A DNA stretch of 5,259 nucleotides from Methylocystaceae bacterium (lineage in GTDB: Bacteria; Pseudomonadota; Alphaproteobacteria; Rhizobiales; Beijerinckiaceae), in contig PLZT01000570.1 of NCBI GenBank assembly GCA_003152255.1, positions 1 through 5,259 on the forward strand, in the 5' to 3' direction. The notes beneath the pieces are model-generated. The model saw nothing but the letters and a program-made list of their open reading frames with translations, was not told the DNA's origin and ran no database searches. Below are positions 1-5,259 of the stretch, one piece after another. A program made the position numbers and the translations under genes. Numbering within the stretch: position 1 is the first letter of the stretch; each line of letters opens with the position of its first letter.

Positions 1-588
1 CAGCAGTTGACGATGGAGAGCAACGGCAAGCATGTGAGGCTCGATGGGACGCCGGTGCAAACGCACACCGGCCCGATCTATTGGGGCGAGCCAGGAACCA
101 ACGGCCAGCACTCGTTCTATCAGTTGATCCATCAAGGCACCCGGCTCATTCCTTGTGATTTCATAGCTTTCGAACAGGCGCTCAACCCACTCGGCCGGCA
201 TCACGAAATGCTGCTCGCGAACGTCGTCGCGCAGGCCGAGGCGCTCGCCTTTGGAAAAACGCGCGAGCAAGTCGAGGCGGAAGGCACGCCCGATTGGCTT
301 GTTCCGCACCGGGTTTTCGAAGGCGATCGCCCCTCCAACACTATCCTGATGGATCGACTGACCCCAGCGGCGCTGGGGAAGTTGGTTGCGCTCTATGAAC
401 ACAGCGTGTTCACCCAGGGCGTCATATGGGACATCGATTCCTTCGATCAGTGGGGCGTCGAACTCGGCAAGGCTTTGGCCCAGCGCATCATCCCCGAACT
501 GGAGAACAAGACGGAGCCAAGGCTCAACCATGACAGCTCGACCAACAACCTGATCCGCCGTTTCCGTCAGCTCAAGGGCGCAACGTGA
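1..588 (+). CDS. pgi: Glucose-6-phosphate isomerase, C-terminal part (5' end outside window)
   Basis: Cytosolic enzyme interconverting glucose 6-phosphate and fructose 6-phosphate. The reading frame is open from the first base, so the start lies upstream; 195 residues are visible and, by comparison with the E. coli enzyme (549 aa), roughly 350 are missing. The three catalytic residues of the family are all present: Glu in MESNGK (visible residue 6), His in GEPGTNGQH (residue 37) and Lys in the PGI signature [10 protein letters not shown] (residue 157). VFEGDRPSN and HDSSTN near the C-terminus are also typical. The region between the His and Lys motifs is about eight residues shorter than in E. 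coli. This is the long, classical PGI family. The TGA stop overlaps the GTG start of rpe, which suggests cotranscription and coupled translation. In a pentose phosphate cluster its likely job is to recycle fructose 6-phosphate as well as serve glycolysis or gluconeogenesis. Identification is secure. Confidence 0.97.
   Translation, partial: QQLTMESNGKHVRLDGTPVQTHTGPIYWGEPGTNGQHSFYQLIHQGTRLIPCDFIAFEQALNPLGRHHEMLLANVVAQAEALAFGKTREQVEAEGTPDWLVPHRVFEGDRPSNTILMDRLTPAALGKLVALYEHSVFTQGVIWDIDSFDQWGVELGKALAQRIIPELENKTEPRLNHDSSTNNLIRRFRQLKGAT
574..578 (+). promoter_or_regulatory. Ribosome binding site of rpe, inside the end of pgi
   Basis: AAGGG lies six bases before the GTG at 585, within the last codons of pgi. 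It supports that GTG as the rpe start rather than the second in-frame GTG at 600, which would remove five residues (MTTDP) and has no comparable purine tract at the right distance. Confidence 0.6.
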
Positions 589-1256
589 CGACTGATCCAG
601 TGAAACTCGCTCCGTCGATCCTCGCGGCCGATTTCGCACATCTCGGTGATCAGGTCCTGGAGGCTGAGCGCGCCGGCGCGGACCGTATCCATGTGGACGT
701 CATGGATGGGCATTTCGTGCCCAATCTTTCGATGGGGCCGATGATCATCCGTTCGCTGCGAACAGTGACCCGCCTGCCGCTTGAAGCGCATCTGATGATT
801 TCGAATCCAGACGCCTTTGTCGACGAATTCGCGCGGGCTGGCGTCGATTCGTTTCTGGTCCATTGGGAGGGCAACAACAACCTGTCGCGCACCGTGCAGA
901 GCATCAAAGCATTGGGAAAGCGGGTCGGCGTCGCCATTAACCCGGCGACTTCCGCGGCCGTGCTGGAAGAGATCCTGCAAGACCTCGACCAGGTGCTGGT
1001 CATGACGGTGAACCCAGGATTCGGACATCAGCGCTTCCTTCACGGGACGCTTCCGAAGATCACGCGCGCGCGCCAGATGATCGACCGGATCAAACCGGGG
1101 TGCGGCCTCGAGGTCGACGGAGGGATCGACGCGAACACGGCCCCGCTGGCCGTCGCCGCGGGAGCCGACGTGCTCGTGGCCGGATCCGCGATTTTCAATG
1201 ACAGCGAAAGCGTCGTCGCCGCCATGGAGCGGCTGCGGTCCGCGATACGGCTCTGA
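585..1256 (+). CDS. rpe: Ribulose-phosphate 3-epimerase
   Basis: Converts D-ribulose 5-phosphate to D-xylulose 5-phosphate in the cytosol, linking the product of Gnd to the substrate of transketolase. The protein is 223 residues, the usual length for this single-domain TIM barrel. Near the N-terminus is [14 protein letters not shown] (8-21), then the metal and catalytic motif [12 protein letters not shown] (36-47) with His36 and Asp38, His69 in EAHLMI, the VMTVNPGF loop (139-146), and EVDGGI with Asp178. Thus all expected metal ligands (His36, Asp38, His69, Asp178) and both catalytic Asp residues are present, and [12 protein letters not shown] (193-204) fits the phosphate-binding end. One oddity: the usual GFGGQ reads GFGHQ (His148). 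The HWEGNNNL segment (93-100) differs from the HPEA form of E. coli, so this looks like a separate subgroup. The GTG start overlaps the pgi stop by four bases. Identification is secure; GTG at 600 is a less likely start. Confidence 0.96.
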   Translation: MTTDPVKLAPSILAADFAHLGDQVLEAERAGADRIHVDVMDGHFVPNLSMGPMIIRSLRTVTRLPLEAHLMISNPDAFVDEFARAGVDSFLVHWEGNNNLSRTVQSIKALGKRVGVAINPATSAAVLEEILQDLDQVLVMTVNPGFGHQRFLHGTLPKITRARQMIDRIKPGCGLEVDGGIDANTAPLAVAAGADVLVAGSAIFNDSESVVAAMERLRSAIRL

Positions 1257-1352
1257 CGCGGGCGGTTACCGTGCGGCTCGCGACAAGCTGGTTGAAAAAA
1301 AGGACGCGGGTCCGCCGCCAATCCTCTCGACCGCGCTCTAAGTACCTCTTCG

Positions 1353-1371
1353 CAGTCGCGGCGCGCGACTG
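1353..1371. repeat. Perfect 8-bp inverted repeat in the rpe-pgl gap
   Basis: CAGTCGCG (1353-1360) and CGCGACTG (1364-1371) are exact reverse complements around a three-base centre, GCG. No T-run follows on either strand, so it is not a standard intrinsic terminator. It lies 75 bases before pgl. It may be an operator half-site pair, a stable hairpin in the leader or an RNA 3' end formed with Rho; the sequence alone does not decide. The rest of the 190-base gap shows an A-run at 1295-1301, a weaker bulged pairing of GGAAG (1382-1386) with CTTCC (1399-1403), and no convincing -35/-10 pair. Confidence 0.5.
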
Positions 1372-1435
1372 GGGCGCATATGGAAGCCCAACCAATATCT
1401 TCCCATGGCGAGCCACATGCGCGTGTCTCCATTAT

Positions 1436-1440
1436 GAGGT
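1436..1440 (+). promoter_or_regulatory. Ribosome binding site of pgl
   Basis: GAGGT sits six bases before the GTG at 1447. An in-frame TGA at 1435-1437 rules out any earlier start, and the first in-frame ATG (1552) would remove the N-terminal helix just before the SGGSTP motif. Together these fix GTG 1447 as the start. Confidence 0.75.
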
Positions 1441-1446
1441 TTCCGC

Positions 1447-2166
1447 GTGAAGATCGAAGTCCATCCCGACGCGGCCGCGATCGCCCGCAAGGCGGCGGAT
1501 ATCATCGCCGCCGACGCTCGCGCGGCCGTTGTTTCGCGAGGGCGTTACGTCATGGCGGTAAGCGGCGGAAGCACGCCGTGGCTTATGCTGCGCGCATTGG
1601 CCGACGAGCAAATTCCCTGGGAGAATTTGCACGTCGTTCAAGTGGACGAGCGGGTGGCGCCCGCGGGCGATCCGGAGCGAAACCTCACGCATCTCCGCGA
1701 AAGTCTGCTCGATCATGCGCCGCTGCCGCTTCGCCACATCCACGCAATGCCTGTCGAAGCGCCCGATTTCAATTCCGCGGCTTTGCAATATGCGGCAATA
1801 TTGGGGGATGTGGCAGGATCGCCGCCGGTAATTGATCTCGTCCATCTCGGCCTTGGCGTCGACGGCCATACCGCCTCGCTGGTTCCCGGCGATCCGGTCC
1901 TTGAGGTCACCGACCCGGACGTCGCGGTGACCCGCCCGTACCAGGGCAGACGCCGAATGACGTTGACCTTTCCAATCATCAACCGATCCCGGCGCGTCTT
2001 ATGGCTGGTGACGGGCCGCGCGAAAGCCGGGGCGCTGGCGCGTCTATGCGACAGGGACCCATCGATTCCGGCGTCAGGCGTGCGTCAGGACGTGGCGCTG
2101 ATACTTGCCGATCGCCCGGCGGCGGAGCAACTCGGCGCGAGCGAGAATTTGGAGATGCGAAAATGA
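1447..2166 (+). CDS. pgl: 6-phosphogluconolactonase
   Basis: Hydrolyses 6-phospho-D-glucono-1,5-lactone to 6-phosphogluconate, the second step of the oxidative pentose phosphate pathway, in the cytosol. The 239-residue length is normal for the Pgl/DevB family, related in fold to glucosamine-6-phosphate isomerase. Diagnostic motifs in order are MAVSGGSTP (36-44, phosphate and substrate binding), VQVDERVAP (64-72) followed by RN (78-79), and LGLGVDGHTASLVPGDP (about 134-150) carrying Asp139 and the likely catalytic His141. The DGHTASL motif and the pathway context favour lactonase over NagB. The DER segment continues APAGDPERNLTHL instead of the more common form with SN, a subgroup variation. 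The gene starts with GTG, has a good ribosome binding site, and its TGA overlaps the tkt ATG, so the two are almost surely cotranscribed. The 190-base gap upstream leaves open a separate promoter from pgi-rpe. Identification is strong. Confidence 0.95.
   Translation: MKIEVHPDAAAIARKAADIIAADARAAVVSRGRYVMAVSGGSTPWLMLRALADEQIPWENLHVVQVDERVAPAGDPERNLTHLRESLLDHAPLPLRHIHAMPVEAPDFNSAALQYAAILGDVAGSPPVIDLVHLGLGVDGHTASLVPGDPVLEVTDPDVAVTRPYQGRRRMTLTFPIINRSRRVLWLVTGRAKAGALARLCDRDPSIPASGVRQDVALILADRPAAEQLGASENLEMRK
2151..2154 (+). promoter_or_regulatory. Ribosome binding site of tkt, inside the end of pgl
   Basis: GGAG lies eight bases before the ATG at 2163, within the last codons of pgl. It selects this ATG although the frame stays open further upstream to 2001 (inside pgl) and another in-frame ATG exists at 2205 (residue 15). 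Confidence 0.65.
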
Positions 2167-4277
2167 GCACCGCAACCGTCGCCGCGACCGACTCGTCCCG
2201 ACCGATGCTCGGCGCGCAACTGGACCAGTTATCGATCAATTGTATTCGCACGCTGTCGATAGACGCGGTCCAACAGGCGAAGTCGGGGCATCCCGGCACG
2301 CCGATGGCGCTAGCGCCGCTCGTCTACACGCTCTGGAATCGTGTCATGCGCTTCGATCCGCAAGATCCGATTTGGCCGAATCGCGACCGGTTCGTGCTCT
2401 CCAACGGTCACGCCTCGATGCTTTTGTGGTCGGTGCTTCACCTCGCCGGCGTCCGCGCGGTGAATGCGGATTACGAGCGCCTAGGGCAACTCGCCGTGTC
2501 GCTCGACGATATTCGTCACTTCCGCCAGCTCGGCAGCAAGGCTCCCGGTCACCCCGAATATCATTTAGTCTCCGGCGTCGAGGCCACGACCGGCCCCCTC
2601 GGACAGGGCATTGCGATGAGCGTCGGCATGGCCATGGCCGAAAAATGGCTCGCCAACCGCTACAATCGGCCGAACTACGAGATCTTTGACTACAATATTT
2701 ATGCGGTCTGCGGCGATGGCTGCATGATGGAAGGGGTGGGATCGGAAGCCGCGTCCCTCGCGGGCCATCTCGCCTTGGACAACCTCTGCTGGATTTATGA
2801 CAACAACCACATCACCATCGACGGAAACACGCGCATCACCTTTACGGAGGACATCGCCGCCAGGTTCCTGGGTTACGGCTGGAACGTCCTGCGCGTCGGC
2901 GACGCGAATGACATTGACCGGATCCAGCATGCGCTGGACATTTTTCACAAGACCAGGGAACGTCCGACCTTCATCATTCTCGACAGTCATATCGGTTACG
3001 GCTCGCCACATAAGCAGGATACCGCCGCGGCTCATGGCGAACCGCTAGGCGAAGAGGAGGTTCGCCTCACCAAGCGTGACTACGGATGGCCCGAGGACGC
3101 CACTTTTCTGGTTCCCGACGCGGTCCGCGATCATTTCGCGGCCGGTATTGGGACCACGGGTCCAGAGGCTCATGGGCGGTGGACAGAACTCTTCGCCGCA
3201 TACCGGTCGGCATATCCAGAGCTCGCGATCGAGATCGATTTGATGCAACGCCGTGAGCTGCCGCGCGGATGGGATGCGGGGCTGCCGACATTTCCCGCCG
3301 ATCCGAAGGGCGTCGCGGGACGCGAAGCCTCGGGCAAGGTGCTCAACGTGCTCGCGCAAAACGTGCCGTGGCTGCTAGGTGGATCGGCGGATCTCGCCTC
3401 GTCCACCAAAACCGCGCTGACGTTCGAAGGAGCCGGGGACTTCGAACCCGGCGCTTTTGGCGGCAGAAATCTGCACTTCGGCCTTCGCGAACATGCGATG
3501 GCGGCCATCGTCAACGGACTCTCCCTGTCAAAACTGCGGGCTTTCGGCTCCACCTTCCTCATCTTCAGCGATTACGCGCGGCCGGCCATTCGACTTTCGG
3601 CCTTGATGGAACTGCCCGCGATCTTCGTGTTCACCCACGACGCCATGGGGGACGGCGAGGACGGTCCGACCCACCAGCCGGTTGAACAGCTCGCTTCCTT
3701 CCGGGCCATCCCGGGCCTCGTCATGTTGCGACCGGCCGACGCCAACGAGGTTGTAGAGGCCTACCGCTATGTCATGAAGTTGCGACATGAGCCGGCCGCG
3801 CTGGCGTTGTCGCGCCAACCGCTGCCGACGCTGGACCGCGGCAAATACGCGGCCGCCTCGGGGGTCGCGCGCGGCGCCTATGTGCTCGCCGACGCTCCAG
3901 AGGGCAACCCTGAAGTGATTTTGATTGGGACAGGGAGCGAGGTCATTCTGTGCGTTCAAGCGCACGAGAAACTGCTCGCCGAAGGCATTCGCTCGCGCGT
4001 GGTCTCGATGCCGTCCTGGGACATTTTCGAACACCAGACGCAGGAGTACCGGGACAGCGTGCTTCCGCCCGCCGTGACGGCTCGCGTCGCGGTGGAGCAG
4101 GCGTCGACTCTAGGCTGGGAGCGTTACGTGGGTGGGTTCGGCCGCATCATCGGCATGAAGACATTCGGCGCTTCGGCCCCGCTCAAAGAACTCCAGCGAA
4201 AATTCCACTTCGAGCCGGAGCGTGTGACGGAAATCGCGAAAGAAACACTTGGCGAGGCGCGGCTTAGATCGCGTTAG
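2163..4277 (+). CDS. tkt: Transketolase
   Basis: Thiamine diphosphate (ThDP) and divalent-metal dependent enzyme moving two-carbon ketol units from xylulose 5-phosphate to ribose 5-phosphate or erythrose 4-phosphate. The chosen start gives 704 residues, longer than E. coli TktA (663). Seen in order: KSGHPG with His43, SNGHAS with His83, PGHPEY with His130, and the ThDP-binding GDG (184-186) with Asp185, closed by Asn215 in YDNNHITIDG, the family's 30-residue spacing. AHGEPL follows with His291, then the ThDP-activating Glu443 in FGLREHAM (pyrimidine domain) and GEDGPTHQP (498-506) with His504; the rest is the C-terminal domain. All catalytic residues known from E. coli and yeast have counterparts. 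Extra length comes from a roughly 17-residue N-terminal extension and about 13 added residues after HLAGV (near 97-111). The ATG overlaps the pgl stop as ATGA, implying translational coupling. DXPS is excluded by length and motifs. Confidence 0.97.
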   Translation: MSTATVAATDSSRPMLGAQLDQLSINCIRTLSIDAVQQAKSGHPGTPMALAPLVYTLWNRVMRFDPQDPIWPNRDRFVLSNGHASMLLWSVLHLAGVRAVNADYERLGQLAVSLDDIRHFRQLGSKAPGHPEYHLVSGVEATTGPLGQGIAMSVGMAMAEKWLANRYNRPNYEIFDYNIYAVCGDGCMMEGVGSEAASLAGHLALDNLCWIYDNNHITIDGNTRITFTEDIAARFLGYGWNVLRVGDANDIDRIQHALDIFHKTRERPTFIILDSHIGYGSPHKQDTAAAHGEPLGEEEVRLTKRDYGWPEDATFLVPDAVRDHFAAGIGTTGPEAHGRWTELFAAYRSAYPELAIEIDLMQRRELPRGWDAGLPTFPADPKGVAGREASGKVLNVLAQNVPWLLGGSADLASSTKTALTFEGAGDFEPGAFGGRNLHFGLREHAMAAIVNGLSLSKLRAFGSTFLIFSDYARPAIRLSALMELPAIFVFTHDAMGDGEDGPTHQPVEQLASFRAIPGLVMLRPADANEVVEAYRYVMKLRHEPAALALSRQPLPTLDRGKYAAASGVARGAYVLADAPEGNPEVILIGTGSEVILCVQAHEKLLAEGIRSRVVSMPSWDIFEHQTQEYRDSVLPPAVTARVAVEQASTLGWERYVGGFGRIIGMKTFGASAPLKELQRKFHFEPERVTEIAKETLGEARLRSR

Positions 4278-4357
4278 CGCGCGTGGCGTTCACGGCGCCT
4301 CTTGGCCTCCAGGCTGGATGGTTTGTCAGCCGACCCTATATGATCAGCGCAACCGAC

Positions 4358-4408
4358 AAAAAGACGCCAATGCCGTGCTCTGGCGTCTTGCAATTAACCC
4401 AAAAAGAC
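4358..4408 (+). repeat. Short direct repeat (AAAAAGAC) flanking the hairpin before gnd
   Basis: AAAAAGAC occurs at 4358-4365 and again at 4401-4408, each preceded by C. The first copy forms part of the 5' arm of the hairpin at 4361-4389; the second lies just after it. GTCTT (4385-4389) could therefore pair with AAGAC of either copy, though the second pairing is only five base pairs. It may be chance in an A-rich leader. Confidence 0.35.
4361..4389. terminator. Perfect 9-bp hairpin between tkt and gnd (possible terminator or attenuator)
   Basis: AAGACGCCA (4361-4369) and TGGCGTCTT (4381-4389) are exact reverse complements around an 11-base loop. On the + strand the stem ends in CTT and is followed by GCAATTAA, so the U-tract is weak. 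On the - strand the stem runs into TCTTTTTG, a proper T-run, although no gene on the - strand is seen to need it. It lies 84 bases after the tkt stop and 40 before the gnd ATG. It may partly end the pgl-tkt transcript, act as a leader structure for gnd, or be a decayed bidirectional terminator. Confidence 0.5.
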
Positions 4409-4410
4409 TA

Positions 4411-4420
4411 CCTTCGAAGG
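4411..4420. repeat. 10-base palindrome overlapping the gnd ribosome binding site
   Basis: CCTTCGAAGG is a perfect palindrome. Its right half supplies most of the gnd ribosome binding site. It could bind a dimeric regulator, or be chance created by the purine-rich site. Confidence 0.35.
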
Positions 4421-4421
4421 A
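4416..4421 (+). promoter_or_regulatory. Ribosome binding site of gnd
   Basis: GAAGGA lies eight bases before the ATG at 4430, an optimal distance. The first residues then read MQLGMIGLGRMG, the standard start of this family, so the start is well fixed. Confidence 0.8.
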
Positions 4422-4429
4422 CGAATAAA

Positions 4430-5259
4430 ATGCAGCTCGGCATGATCGGTCTTGGTCGCATGGGCGCCAATATGGCGATAAGACTCATGAGGGCTGGCCA
4501 TGAATGCATCGCTTACGATAGTCATCCGGAAACGGTGCGCGCGTTGGTCGAGAAGGGCGCGAAGGGGTCGACGACTCTCGCCGATTTTGTGAGCGCGCTG
4601 ACGAAGCCGCGCGCTGTCTGGCTGATGGTGCCCGCCGCTGCTGTTGATGCCGTGCTCGATTCGCTCACCCCGCTGTTCGATCCAGGCGACATAGTGATCG
4701 ATGGGGGCAATTCCTACTACCATGATGACATTCGCCGCGCGGCTCGGCTTAAGGAGTCTGGAATCCATTATGTCGATGTCGGCGTAAGCGGAGGAGTCTG
4801 GGGCCTGGAACGGGGCTATTGCCAAATGATTGGCGGCGAGCCGCGGATTGTCCAGCATCTCGATGCGATTTTCCAGAGCCTTGCCCCCGGAACAGCCGCC
4901 GCGCCGCGCACCGTTGGCGCGACGGACGAGCCGAGCCAAGCCGAACTCGGCTATCTGCATTGCGGCCCGAACGGCGCCGGGCATTTTGTCAAAATGGTTC
5001 ACAATGGCATCGAATATGGCCTCATGGCCGCCTATTCGGAAGGTTTGAACATTCTCAAGAACGCCAACGTCGGTCGTGCGACGAGCAGGGTCGACGCGGA
5101 AACAACGCCTTTGCGAAATCCCGAACTTTACCGATTTGACTTTGACATCGCCGAGATCGCCGAGGTCTGGCGGCGTGGCAGCGTCATCGGCTCATGGCTG
5201 CTCGATCTTACCGCCTCGGCGCTGCGCAAGGATCCTGAGTTGGCTGCTTTCGAGGGGCA
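4430..5259 (+). CDS. gnd: 6-phosphogluconate dehydrogenase (decarboxylating), YqeC/GndA-like type, 3' end outside window
   Basis: Oxidatively decarboxylates 6-phosphogluconate to ribulose 5-phosphate, CO2 and reduced nicotinamide cofactor. The frame stays open for 276 codons to the window edge; family members are about 300-335 residues, so little is missing. The Rossmann fold begins GMIGLGRMG (4-12), with Asp30 ending the second strand. Then come VMVP-like LMVP (65-68), DGGNSYY (91-97), DVGVSGGVWGLERGY (116-130) with the substrate-binding Ser-Gly-Gly at 120-122, and HFVKMVHNGIEYG (185-197) with catalytic Lys188, Asn192 and Glu195. This pattern marks the short-chain 6PGDH family rather than the 470-residue E. 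coli Gnd. Asp30 followed by Ser-His, instead of the Asn-Arg of NADP enzymes, suggests NAD preference (inference). The gene is 152 bases after tkt and could share its transcript or have its own promoter. By eye the codons include more A/T-ending ones than tkt. Confidence 0.94.
   Translation, partial: MQLGMIGLGRMGANMAIRLMRAGHECIAYDSHPETVRALVEKGAKGSTTLADFVSALTKPRAVWLMVPAAAVDAVLDSLTPLFDPGDIVIDGGNSYYHDDIRRAARLKESGIHYVDVGVSGGVWGLERGYCQMIGGEPRIVQHLDAIFQSLAPGTAAAPRTVGATDEPSQAELGYLHCGPNGAGHFVKMVHNGIEYGLMAAYSEGLNILKNANVGRATSRVDAETTPLRNPELYRFDFDIAEIAEVWRRGSVIGSWLLDLTASALRKDPELAAFEG

Noticed and set aside
567..1043. 158-residue minus-strand frame opposite rpe
   Set aside because: It is the complement of the conserved epimerase coding sequence, with no start signal or motif of its own.
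1380..1835. 151-residue + strand frame starting in the rpe-pgl gap
   Set aside because: Most of it overlaps pgl in another frame and is a low-complexity Arg/Gly/Ser-rich string; it has no family motif.
2001..2162. Longer N-terminus for transketolase from the open frame inside pgl
   Set aside because: These 54 residues are rich in Arg and Gly, do not resemble transketolase, and lie wholly in another frame of pgl. The ATG at 2163 has a ribosome binding site and the ATGA overlap.
3422..3447. 8-bp inverted repeat GTTCGAAG / CTTCGAAC inside tkt
   Set aside because: It comes from two Phe-Glu codon pairs (TTC GAA) in the coding sequence, in an unremarkable part of the protein.
4254..4301. 7-bp pairing GAGGCGC / GCGCCTC across the tkt stop as a terminator
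   Set aside because: The loop is 34 bases and no T-run follows, so it is likely chance in GC-rich sequence.
4323..4342. Possible promoter before gnd (TTGTCA and TATATG)
   Set aside because: The two elements are only about eight bases apart, far too close for a sigma-70 promoter, and neither finds a partner at about 17 bases.
4394..5002. 202-residue open frame on the minus strand opposite gnd
   Set aside because: It is antisense to a clearly conserved Gnd frame, shows no recognisable motif, and arises from the high GC of the gene.

Overview
The window holds five genes, all on the + strand and all for sugar-phosphate metabolism. In order they are the 3' end of pgi (glucose-6-phosphate isomerase), rpe (ribulose-phosphate 3-epimerase), pgl (6-phosphogluconolactonase), tkt (transketolase) and the 5' part of gnd (decarboxylating 6-phosphogluconate dehydrogenase of the short YqeC/GndA-like type). 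High GC, frequent GTG starts and the protein sequences suggest a high-GC proteobacterium, most likely an alphaproteobacterium, perhaps a methylotroph or relative. That placement is inference; no taxonomic marker gene is present.

Layout. pgi (1-588, start lies outside the window) overlaps rpe (585-1256) by four bases (GTGA). A 190-base gap (1257-1446) follows; it carries a perfect 8-bp inverted repeat but no recognisable promoter. pgl (1447-2166, GTG start) overlaps tkt (2163-4277) by four bases (ATGA). A second gap of 152 bases (4278-4429) holds a perfect 9-bp hairpin, a short direct repeat and a 10-base palindrome that overlaps the gnd ribosome binding site. gnd (from 4430) runs off the right edge. 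No stretch over 300 bases lacks a gene.

Together the enzymes cover much of the pentose phosphate pathway. Pgl hydrolyses 6-phosphogluconolactone, Gnd makes ribulose 5-phosphate, Rpe converts that to xylulose 5-phosphate, Tkt exchanges two-carbon units, and Pgi returns fructose 6-phosphate to glucose 6-phosphate so the oxidative branch can cycle. Glucose-6-phosphate dehydrogenase (zwf) and transaldolase (tal) are not in the window and may lie outside it.

This is core metabolism, and I see no new biological system, mobile element, CRISPR array or RNA gene. The points worth a second look are small: the predicted NAD preference of Gnd, a substitution in a conserved Rpe motif, an insertion in transketolase, and the hairpins in the two gaps.
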